A stretch of 7,273 nucleotides of DNA from Prevotellaceae bacterium (lineage in GTDB: Bacteria > Bacteroidota > Bacteroidia > Bacteroidales > Bacteroidaceae). The stretch covers positions 1 through 7,273 of the forward strand of contig JAFLUS010000095.1 in NCBI GenBank assembly GCA_022508685.1, read 5' to 3'. The notes under the pieces are model-generated. The model was given only the letters and a program-made list of their open reading frames with translations, ran no database searches and was not told the origin of the DNA. Positions 1 through 6,148 of this stretch are shown piece by piece (position 1 is the stretch's first letter; each line of letters opens with the position of its first letter). The position numbers and the translations under genes are program-made.

Positions 1-14
1 TGCTGACACATCCC

Positions 15-68
15 ACACAAAACAGGCGTCCGTTCCGTATCGTGCACGGAGCGGACGCCTGTTTGTGT
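15..68 (-). terminator. Long hairpin terminator after kduI
   Basis: An inverted repeat pairs 15-32 with 52-68, with one unpaired A in the A-run of the left arm. It continues through a T-G wobble (33/51) into a second perfect 5-bp stem (34-38 with 46-50), leaving a 7-base loop at 39-45. The stem is about 23 pairs and GC-rich in the middle. On the minus strand it begins 28 bases after the kduI stop and ends in a T-rich stretch (GTTTTGTGT), as expected for a factor-independent terminator. The outer arms are A-rich on one side and T-rich on the other, so it could also stop plus-strand transcripts entering from the left. Confidence 0.85.
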
Positions 69-95
69 CCCACGCTGTGGGCGAGGTGGAGAAGA

Positions 96-938
96 TTACT
101 TGAGGTCGGTAATCTTGTAGAAGTCTTGGTCGCCGTAGTCTTGGTTTTCGCCACCCATACCCCAAATGAAAGTGTAGTTGGAGGTGGCTGCGGCAGAGTG
201 GATGCTCCATTCGGGAGAGAGGACGGCTTGGTCGCCCTTCATCCAGATGTGGCGCGTTTCGTCGATTTCGCCCATGAAGTGGCAAACGGCTTGGTCTTCG
301 GGCACTTCGAAGTAGAAGTATGCTTCCATGCGGCGCGAATGTACGTGGGCGGGCATCGTGTTCCACACGCTTCCGGGCTTCAGTTCGGTCATTCCCATTT
401 GGAGTTGGCAGGAGTCGAGGACTTTCTGCACAATCATGCGGTTGATGACGCGGTCGTTGGAGCCTTCGAGCGAACCGAGGGCGAGGATGTCGGCATCGGC
501 CTTGGTGACTTTCTTGGTGGGATAAGACTTGTGTGCGGTGGTGGAGTTGATGTAGAACTTGGCAGGCTGTGCCGCGTCGGTGCTGGCGAAGACGACGTCG
601 CGTTCGCCGCTACCGATGTAGAGGGCTTCCTTGTAGTCGAGTTCGTAGACTTCGGTGCCGACTTTCACGGTGCCTTTTCCGCCGACATTGAAGATGCCGA
701 TTTCGCGGCGCGTGGTGAAATGGGGAGCCTTCAGGGGGTCGATGGCTTCGAGGAGCAACTCCTCGTTCACGGGCATGGCGCCACCCACTATCATGCGGTC
801 GTACATGGAGTAGACGAGGTTGACTTCGTCGGCCGTAAATACTTTCTCAATCAGAAAATCGCGGCGCAGACGCTTGGTGTCGTAATTTTTGGCGTCTTCC
901 GGATGTGCCGCATACCGGATTTCGTAATTTGTCTTCAT
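96..938 (-). CDS. kduI: 5-keto-4-deoxyuronate isomerase (4-deoxy-L-threo-5-hexosulose-uronate ketol-isomerase)
   Basis: This cytosolic cupin-type zinc enzyme converts 5-keto-4-deoxyuronate, released from unsaturated uronates of pectin or glycosaminoglycans, to 3-deoxy-D-glycero-2,5-hexodiulosonate. That product is the substrate of the KduD reductase. The frame is open upstream to 1055, but I place the start at the ATG whose complement lies at 936-938. It gives 280 residues, against 278 for the E. coli enzyme, and the family-like N-terminus MKTNYEIRYAAHPEDAKNYD. The extra 39 codons would be a basic, unrelated tail running through the promoter region. The zinc ligands are visible: H198, H200 and E205 in the HVHSRRMEAYFYF motif, and H247 in WSIHSAAAT. 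These match E. coli H196, H198, E203 and H245 with a constant offset of two. It stands alone, divergent from mnmG and closed by its own terminator. No kduD is within the window. Confidence 0.95.
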   Translation of the reverse strand: MKTNYEIRYAAHPEDAKNYDTKRLRRDFLIEKVFTADEVNLVYSMYDRMIVGGAMPVNEELLLEAIDPLKAPHFTTRREIGIFNVGGKGTVKVGTEVYELDYKEALYIGSGERDVVFASTDAAQPAKFYINSTTAHKSYPTKKVTKADADILALGSLEGSNDRVINRMIVQKVLDSCQLQMGMTELKPGSVWNTMPAHVHSRRMEAYFYFEVPEDQAVCHFMGEIDETRHIWMKGDQAVLSPEWSIHSAAATSNYTFIWGMGGENQDYGDQDFYKITDLK

Positions 939-982
939 CGATGTAATAAAATATCTGTGTGAATGAATGTCCTTGACGTCCG

Positions 983-990
983 CAAATATA
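983..990 (-). promoter_or_regulatory. kduI: Candidate -7 box of the kduI promoter (Bacteroidetes type)
   Basis: The minus strand reads TATATTTG, an exact match to the Bacteroidetes -7 consensus TAnnTTTG. It lies about 45 bases ahead of the chosen kduI start, which would give a leader of roughly 35-40 bases. No clear TTTG -33 element is seen at the expected distance, so this is a half-supported promoter. It also favours the start at 938, because the alternative start at 1055 would lie upstream of it. Confidence 0.4.
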
Positions 991-1097
991 CGGATTTTTT
1001 TCGGGTCGCTCCCACGTTTCCACGATTTTTTCCGCCTGTGCCGCAGTTTTTTCAATATTTACGGAGGGCGAGGAACGACTAAATCAAAGTTTTTGTC

Positions 1098-1105
1098 TAA
1101 ATTTG
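1098..1105 (+). promoter_or_regulatory. mnmG: Candidate -7 box of the mnmG promoter (Bacteroidetes type)
   Basis: The plus strand reads TAAATTTG, an exact TAnnTTTG match, 34 bases before the mnmG ATG. Transcription would start near 1112 and give a leader of under 30 bases. A T-rich stretch (1088-1094) lies just upstream, but no TTTG -33 element is visible at the expected spacing. It may drive the whole mnmG-to-deoC series. Confidence 0.45.
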
Positions 1106-1139
1106 CAAGCGAAAGTGGAATTTTCAGCATACTGAAACG

Positions 1140-3023
1140 ATGACGATGAACTACGACGTCGTCGTGGTGGGAGCCGGGCATGCCGGATGTGAAGCGGCGG
1201 CGGCGGCGGCGCGAATGGGCGCCAAGACGTGTCTCATCACGATGGACATGAACAAAATTGCACAGATGAGTTGCAACCCTGCCGTGGGCGGTATTGCAAA
1301 AGGGCAGATTGTGCGCGAAATCGATGCGCTCGGCGGACAGATGGGTATCGTCACCGACCGCTGCACGCTGCAGTTCCGGATGCTCAACCGCTCGAAAGGC
1401 CCTGCGATGTGGAGCCCGCGTGCGCAGTGCGACAGGCAGCGGTTCATCCTCGAATGGCGACAGATTTTGGAAACGACGCCCAATCTCGACATTTGGCAAG
1501 ACCAAGTGTGCGAAATCATCACCGAACATTCTGAAATTCAAGGAATTAGAACACAACTCGGCGCCACATTCCACGCCCGTTGCGTCGTCGTCACGGCAGG
1601 TACGTTCCTCAACGGACTGATGCACGTGGGACGGGTGAAAATCCCCGGCGGACGTTCGGCTGAACCGCCTGCAATCGGGCTCACCGAGTCGCTCACGCGC
1701 CACGGCATCCGCAGCGGAAGAATGAAGACGGGAACGCCCGTCCGCATCGACCGCCGCAGCGTAGACTTCTCGCTGATGGAACGACAGGAGGGCGACACCG
1801 ACGGCGCTGCCTTTTCCTACCTCGAAACGCGCAGAACGCTGGCGCAACTGCCGTGCTGGATTTGCTACACCAACACCGAGGTGCACGACGTGCTGCGGAG
1901 CGGATTTGCCGACTCTCCCCTGTTCAACGGACAAATCCAAAGCATCGGGCCACGCTACTGCCCCAGCATCGAAACGAAGTTGGACACGTTTCCCGACCGC
2001 GACCAACACATGCTCTTCCTCGAACCCGAAGGAGAGAACACCAACGAGATGTACCTCAACGGCTTCAGTTCTTCACTCCCGATGGACGTACAACTCAATG
2101 CACTCCGCAAGATTCCCTGTTTCCGCAACGTCGTGGCATATCGCCCGGGCTACGCCATCGAATACGACTACTTCGACCCTACCCAGTTGCGCCATACGTT
2201 GGAATCGAAAGTCGTGGGCGGACTCTTCCTCGCCGGACAGGTGAATGGTACGACGGGCTACGAAGAGGCTGCCGGACAAGGACTCATGGCAGGTATCAAC
2301 GCGGCACTGAAGGTGGCGGGCAAGGAGGAATTCATCCTGCATCGCGACGAAGCATACATCGGTGTGCTCATCGACGACTTGGTCACGAAAGGTGTCGACG
2401 AACCCTACCGAATGTTCACCTCCCGCGCAGAATACCGCATCCTGCTGCGACAGGACGATGCCGACATGCGACTCACCGAACGCGGTTTCCGCATCGGGCT
2501 GGCAACGGCGGAGCGCTACGAACGCATGAAACGGAAACGTGACGCCATCGACGCCATCGTCGCCTTTGCCGAAAAGTTCTCGCTGAAACCCGCACTGATA
2601 AACGACGCCCTCACGCAATTAGGCACAACGCCGCTGCAACACGGCTGCAAACTCTACGAACTGCTGGGACGGCCGCAAATCACGCTGCAGAACATCCTTC
2701 CGCACATTGCCCCACTCCACAACGAAATCGACCGCGTCTGCGGCACGGATGTGCAGTGGCGCAACGAAGTCATCGAAGCAGCAGAAATCCGCATCAAGTA
2801 CAGCGGCTACATCATACGGGAGAGAGAAATGGCTGAAAAGATGAACCGGCTGGAGAACATCCGCATCAAGGACAAATTCGATTACCTCAACATGAACAAC
2901 ATCACCATAGAGGCGCGGCAGAAACTCTCTGCCATCAACCCCGAAACACTGGCACAGGCATCGCGCATCCCCGGAGTTTCGCCAAGCGACGTGAACGTCC
3001 TCATGGTGCTGTGCAATAAGTAG
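1140..3023 (+). CDS. mnmG: tRNA uridine-5-carboxymethylaminomethyl modification enzyme MnmG (GidA)
   Basis: This FAD protein works with the GTPase MnmE to install carboxymethylaminomethyl groups on wobble U34 of certain tRNAs, supporting accurate decoding. The 627 residues compare with 629 in E. coli. The N-terminal dinucleotide-binding motif GAGHAG is at residues 11-16, and the family signature SCNPAVGGIAKG carries conserved C45. GRMKTGTPVRIDRR and GPRYCPSIE follow, the latter with the second conserved cysteine C274. The second FAD-contact segment is LAGQVNGTTGYEEAAGQG near 364-381, followed by SRAEYRILLRQDDADMRLT. The helical C-terminal region that contacts tRNA and MnmE includes SGYIIRERE and ends normally. 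Two in-frame ATGs (1140 and 1146) are possible; either leaves the FAD fold intact. It is the first gene of the plus-strand series and divergent from kduI. mnmG is origin-linked in many bacteria, which fits the parS site just behind it. Confidence 0.98.
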   Translation: MTMNYDVVVVGAGHAGCEAAAAAARMGAKTCLITMDMNKIAQMSCNPAVGGIAKGQIVREIDALGGQMGIVTDRCTLQFRMLNRSKGPAMWSPRAQCDRQRFILEWRQILETTPNLDIWQDQVCEIITEHSEIQGIRTQLGATFHARCVVVTAGTFLNGLMHVGRVKIPGGRSAEPPAIGLTESLTRHGIRSGRMKTGTPVRIDRRSVDFSLMERQEGDTDGAAFSYLETRRTLAQLPCWICYTNTEVHDVLRSGFADSPLFNGQIQSIGPRYCPSIETKLDTFPDRDQHMLFLEPEGENTNEMYLNGFSSSLPMDVQLNALRKIPCFRNVVAYRPGYAIEYDYFDPTQLRHTLESKVVGGLFLAGQVNGTTGYEEAAGQGLMAGINAALKVAGKEEFILHRDEAYIGVLIDDLVTKGVDEPYRMFTSRAEYRILLRQDDADMRLTERGFRIGLATAERYERMKRKRDAIDAIVAFAEKFSLKPALINDALTQLGTTPLQHGCKLYELLGRPQITLQNILPHIAPLHNEIDRVCGTDVQWRNEVIEAAEIRIKYSGYIIREREMAEKMNRLENIRIKDKFDYLNMNNITIEARQKLSAINPETLAQASRIPGVSPSDVNVLMVLCNK

Positions 3024-3030
3024 ACGCAGC

Positions 3031-3048
3031 GCCACACTGCAGAGTGGC
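3031..3048. repeat. 18-base imperfect palindrome behind mnmG
   Basis: GCCACACTGCAGAGTGGC is self-complementary except for one A-A mismatch in each half. It starts 7 bases after the mnmG stop and ends 14 bases before the parS site. There is no T-tract after it, so it is a poor factor-independent terminator. It could be a protein-binding site or a small RNA hairpin that trims the mnmG message, or it could be incidental. Confidence 0.4.
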
Positions 3049-3062
3049 AATCTCAAGACCAA

Positions 3063-3078
3063 TGTTCCACGTGAAACA
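3063..3078. other. parS: parS chromosome-partition site (ParB binding), exact consensus match
   Basis: TGTTCCACGTGAAACA matches the widely conserved chromosomal parS consensus TGTTNCACGTGAAACA at all 15 fixed positions. It lies between mnmG and apt, outside both coding regions. parS is the loading site for the ParB clamp, which spreads on flanking DNA, recruits SMC and works with ParA to segregate replication origins. A 15-base exact match is expected by chance about once per 10^9 positions per strand. The parAB genes themselves are not in the window. The site may also influence apt, as it lies 27 bases before the apt start. Confidence 0.85.
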
Positions 3079-3104
3079 AATTAACCATACAATAATTGAA
3101 AATC

Positions 3105-3668
3105 ATGAAAACGTTTGAAGAAACTCTCGTCGACTCCGACAACATTCAGTATCTGAAAAAAAATCTGCGCAGCATTGAGGACTTTCCCGTGCAGGGCATC
3201 AACTTCCGCGATGTAACGACGTTGTTCAAGGATGCCAAATGCATCGAAATCATGGACGACGAATTGTATGAACTTTACAAGGACAAAGGCATCACGAAGG
3301 TGGTCGGCATCGAATCGCGCGGCTTCGTGATGGGTGCCATTCTGGCTCGCCGACTCGGCGCAGGACTCGTCATGTGTCGCAAACCCGGCAAACTGCCGGC
3401 AGAAACCGTCAGCCAGACGTTCAAGAAAGAGTACGGAGAAGACACCATCGAAATACACAAAGATGCCATCGACGAGAACGATGTCGTGCTCATTCACGAC
3501 GACTTGCTCGCCACGGGCGGAACCATCAAGGCCGCTTGGGACTTGGTCAAGAAATTCCATCCGAAGAAATGCTACATGAACTTCATCATCGAAATTCGCG
3601 ATGAAGGTCTTTTCGGACGCGAAAACATAGGGGATGGCATCGAAGTCACTTCACTCCTGACGTACTGA
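3105..3668 (+). CDS. apt: Adenine phosphoribosyltransferase
   Basis: This cytosolic type I phosphoribosyltransferase converts adenine and PRPP to AMP and pyrophosphate in purine salvage. From the ATG at 3105 the protein has 187 residues, slightly longer than the usual 170-185. A TTG three codons upstream is in frame, but the ATG is preferred. The PRPP loop is VVLIHDDLLATGGT at residues 127-140, with the paired acidic residues D132-D133. ESRGFVMGA starts at E70, and RKPGKLP is the adenine phosphoribosyltransferase signature between them. The N-terminal SIEDFPVQGINFRDVTTLF is the usual base-binding hood segment. The gene is flanked on both sides by parS-type sequences, at 3063 and 3757, and is separated from mnmG by 81 bases and from uvrC by 110. 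No promoter is clear, so it may be read from mnmG. Confidence 0.97.
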   Translation: MKTFEETLVDSDNIQYLKKNLRSIEDFPVQGINFRDVTTLFKDAKCIEIMDDELYELYKDKGITKVVGIESRGFVMGAILARRLGAGLVMCRKPGKLPAETVSQTFKKEYGEDTIEIHKDAIDENDVVLIHDDLLATGGTIKAAWDLVKKFHPKKCYMNFIIEIRDEGLFGRENIGDGIEVTSLLTY

Positions 3669-3723
3669 GACTGCATTTCCGACGCAACGAAACTGCAGAC
3701 TCGACGCAACGAAACTTCGGAGC
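3658..3723. repeat. 22-base-period direct repeat behind apt
   Basis: CGACGCAACGAAACT occurs exactly twice (3680-3694 and 3702-3716), offset by 22 bases. A weaker copy with 13 of 22 positions alike can be aligned at 3658-3679 and overlaps the apt stop codon. The sequence fills most of the gap between apt and uvrC before the second parS-like site. No long hairpin or T-tract is visible, so it does not look like a terminator. It may be a recent local tandem duplication or a pair of protein-binding sites two helical turns apart. Confidence 0.7.
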
Positions 3724-3756
3724 AAACAGCACGATTTCAGAGAATTAGTGTTGAAT

Positions 3757-3772
3757 TGTTTCACATGGAACA
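3757..3772. other. parS: parS-like site with one mismatch
   Basis: TGTTTCACATGGAACA equals the reverse complement of the exact parS at 3063 except for one base, which changes the central CACGTG to CACATG. It lies in the apt-uvrC gap, ending 6 bases before the uvrC ATG. The pairing of two such sequences 694 bases apart, both outside genes, makes chance unlikely. The mismatch is in the core that ParB reads, so this is probably a weaker or decaying site. Its position could also let ParB binding interfere with uvrC translation-leader or promoter function. Confidence 0.7.
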
Positions 3773-3778
3773 ATCTTT

Positions 3779-5596
3779 ATGAGTAAAGACGAGGAACGCA
3801 TTGCACGGCTGAAGAACATTGTCCTCACGCTGCCAGAGACACCGGGCTGCTACCAATATTTAGATGAACAGAACAACATCATCTACGTTGGTAAAGCCAA
3901 AAATCTCAAGCGGCGCGTGTCGTCGTATTTCAACAAAACGCAGCAAACGCGCAAGACGCAAATCCTCGTTTCAAAAATTCAGAATATCCACTACATCGTC
4001 GTTCCTTCGGACGAAGACGCCCTACTCTTGGAGAACAATCTCATCAAGAAATATCAGCCGCGCTACAACATTCTGCTCAAGGACGACAAGACTTATCCGT
4101 CCGTCTGCGTAACCAACGAATATCTGCCGCGAGTGTTCAAGACACGGAACATCAACAGCAAGGCAGGCACGTTCTATGGGCCTTACTCCCATGCAGGCAC
4201 ACTCAACAACATGCTCGAACTTATCGGGAAAATGTACCAAATCCGGCGGTGTCGGATGCCGATGACGGAGGAAATGATTGCGCAGCGGAAATTCAAAACC
4301 TGTTTAGAATACCACATCAAGAACTGCCTTGCACCTTGCGTCGGACTGCAGTCGCGCGAGGAATACATGGAAAGCATCGATGAAATCAGAGAAATTCTGA
4401 AAGGAAATACCCGCATCATCTGCCAGAAAATGCTCCGCGAAATGGAAAAACTATCGGAGCAGATGCGTTTCGAAGAAGCGATGCAATTGAAAAAGAAGTA
4501 CGATTTGGCGCGTGAATTTGTCGAAAAGAGCGAAGTGATTGCGAACTACGAGCACGACATCGACGTGTTCAGTGTTGCCGACGAAGAAAAATCGTGCTAC
4601 ATCAACTACCTACACGTTACCAACGGGTGCATCAATCAGGCATTCACATTCGAATATAAAAAGAAAATCGACGAATCTCCCGAGGATATGCTGGCGTTGG
4701 GCATCGTGGAAATGCGCGAAAGATATAAAAGTACGGCGAAGGAAATTGTCGTGCCGTTTCCGATAGAAATCGAACTGAAAGGCATTACGCTCACCGTTCC
4801 TGTCCGTGGCGACAAGAAACATCTCCTCGATTTGTCGTTGGCGAACGTGCGCCAATACAAATTCGACAAGATGAAGCAGGCTGAACGCCTCAATCCCGAG
4901 CAAAGAAGCGTGAATTTGCTGCGCGAACTGCAGAAGAAATTGGGGTTGGAGAAACTGCCGATGACGATTGAATGCTTCGACAATTCCAACATACAAGGGA
5001 GCGATGCCGTTGCCGGTTGCGTCGTATTCCGCAAGGCGAAACCCAGCAAGCAGGACTATCGTAAGTACAACATCAAGACCGTTGTCGGCCCCGACGACTA
5101 CGCCTCCATGGCAGAGGTGGTCGAACGCCGCTACAGGCGGATGCTGGAAGAGGGCAGCAGCCTTCCCGACCTCATCATCACTGACGGCGGAAAGGGACAA
5201 ATGGAGGTCGTGCGCCATGTCGTGGAAGACGTGCTTGGCGTTCACATCCCCATCGCGGGTCTTGCGAAGGACAACCGCCACCGCACGTCGGAATTGCTGT
5301 TCGGATTTCCGGCAAAGACGATTGGAATTGAACTCAATTCGCCTCTGTTTCAGTTTCTTACGCGCATTCAAGACGAGGTACACCGCTATGCCATCACCTT
5401 CCACCGCGATAAGCGGAGCAAGCATCAGTTGACTTCGGAACTGGACTCTATCAAAGGAATAGGAGAAGCGACTAAAACGCTGTTGCTCAAGAAGTTCCGC
5501 AGCGTGAAGCGAATTCGTGAGGCAACTGAAGAACAAATTGCGGAAGTCGTGGGCAATGCTAAAGCAAAACTGCTGAAAGCGGCTCTAAATCCGTGA
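3779..5596 (+). CDS. uvrC: Excinuclease ABC subunit C (UvrC)
   Basis: UvrC joins the UvrB-damaged DNA complex and makes both incisions in nucleotide excision repair. The 605 residues are close to the 610 of E. coli. The N-terminal GIY-YIG nuclease reads GCY (23-25) and YVG (36-38), with arginines at 45-46 and E85 in ALLLENNLI, and makes the 3' cut. Four cysteines (C158, C175, C183, C187) match the cysteine cluster reported to hold an iron-sulfur cluster in UvrC. A UVR motif for UvrB binding sits around MLREMEKLSEQMRFEEAMQL. The RNase H-like nuclease for the 5' cut has D401 in ECFDNSNIQGSD, D469 in ITDGGKGQ and the histidine of KDNRHRTSELLF. The C-terminal helix-hairpin-helix pair includes LDSIKGIGEATKTLLLKKF. 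The ATG at 3779 lies directly behind the parS-like site. All domains are intact. Confidence 0.98.
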   Translation: MSKDEERIARLKNIVLTLPETPGCYQYLDEQNNIIYVGKAKNLKRRVSSYFNKTQQTRKTQILVSKIQNIHYIVVPSDEDALLLENNLIKKYQPRYNILLKDDKTYPSVCVTNEYLPRVFKTRNINSKAGTFYGPYSHAGTLNNMLELIGKMYQIRRCRMPMTEEMIAQRKFKTCLEYHIKNCLAPCVGLQSREEYMESIDEIREILKGNTRIICQKMLREMEKLSEQMRFEEAMQLKKKYDLAREFVEKSEVIANYEHDIDVFSVADEEKSCYINYLHVTNGCINQAFTFEYKKKIDESPEDMLALGIVEMRERYKSTAKEIVVPFPIEIELKGITLTVPVRGDKKHLLDLSLANVRQYKFDKMKQAERLNPEQRSVNLLRELQKKLGLEKLPMTIECFDNSNIQGSDAVAGCVVFRKAKPSKQDYRKYNIKTVVGPDDYASMAEVVERRYRRMLEEGSSLPDLIITDGGKGQMEVVRHVVEDVLGVHIPIAGLAKDNRHRTSELLFGFPAKTIGIELNSPLFQFLTRIQDEVHRYAITFHRDKRSKHQLTSELDSIKGIGEATKTLLLKKFRSVKRIREATEEQIAEVVGNAKAKLLKAALNP

Positions 5597-5651
5597 TATT
5601 TAGCGACTTCGACATCATCACACGATTTTTACATTCAAACATACAGCAACT

Positions 5652-6104
5652 ATGAGAGCAGTTCTCCAACGCGTGAGCCACGCTGCAGTCAGCATCGAAC
5701 ACCGCCCCAAAGCCCAAATCGGCAAAGGTTTGCTGGTGCTCGTCGGTTGCGAAAACGCCGATACGGACGAAGACATTGCGTGGTTGAGCAAGAAGATAGT
5801 CAATCTGCGGATTTTCAACGACGAAAACGGAGTGATGAACCGCAGCATTCTCGATGAAAACGGCGAAATTCTCGTGGTCAGCCAGTTCACCCTGTGGGCA
5901 TCCTATAAGAAAGGCAACCGCCCGTCGTACCTGCGTGCGGGCAATCCGGAGCAGACTACCCTACTCTACGAACGCTTCTGCCAACGTCTGTCTGCCGACC
6001 TCGGAAAGGCCGTCGGAACGGGCGAGTTCGGCGCAGACATGCAGGTGGAACTGCTGAACGACGGCCCCGTCACCATCTGTATGGACACGAAGAACAAGGA
6101 ATAA
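5652..6104 (+). CDS. dtd: D-aminoacyl-tRNA deacylase
   Basis: This small homodimeric enzyme hydrolyses D-amino acids (and glycine on mischarged tRNAs) from tRNA, keeping D-residues out of proteins. The 150 residues compare with about 145 in E. coli. It starts with the typical MRAVLQRVSHAAVSI. The two signature motifs are SQFTL at residues 77-81, whose T80 coincides with the key threonine of the E. coli enzyme, and NDGPVT at 136-141, whose Gly-cisPro pair (138-139) enters the partner subunit's active site and excludes L-aminoacyl-tRNA. The gene is 55 bases behind uvrC and 44 ahead of deoC, so it is probably co-transcribed with both. I see no clear promoter or terminator on either side. Confidence 0.97.
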   Translation: MRAVLQRVSHAAVSIEHRPKAQIGKGLLVLVGCENADTDEDIAWLSKKIVNLRIFNDENGVMNRSILDENGEILVVSQFTLWASYKKGNRPSYLRAGNPEQTTLLYERFCQRLSADLGKAVGTGEFGADMQVELLNDGPVTICMDTKNKE

Positions 6105-6148
6105 GGCTATCAGCAAGAAAACATACTATCAATCAATTCATTAGCACT

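Noticed and set aside
42..962. A 306-codon open frame on the plus strand across kduI
   Set aside because: It lies wholly antisense to a gene with all family residues. Its composition is typical of a shadow frame and no family is recognisable.
939..1055. A 39-codon N-terminal extension of KduI
   Set aside because: The extension is basic and unrelated to the family, and would start upstream of the best -7 box. The ATG at 938 gives the normal length and N-terminus.
1059..2009. A 316-codon minus-strand open frame across the start of mnmG
   Set aside because: It is antisense to the conserved FAD domain of mnmG, rich in Arg/His/Ala as expected for a shadow frame, and has no recognisable motif.
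3035..3041. ACTGCAG shared by three intergenic regions (3035, 3692, 7206) as a common regulatory motif
   Set aside because: CTGCAG also occurs repeatedly inside mnmG, uvrC, dtd and deoC, so the shared core is not specific to the gaps.
3746..3753. TAGTGTTG as a -7 box for uvrC
   Set aside because: It has one mismatch to TAnnTTTG and no -33 element. The short gap and common direction allow read-through from apt, so the support is too weak to list.
4610..5536. A 308-codon minus-strand open frame inside uvrC
   Set aside because: It overlaps the UvrC nuclease and helix-hairpin-helix coding sequence, and nothing in the protein resembles a known family.
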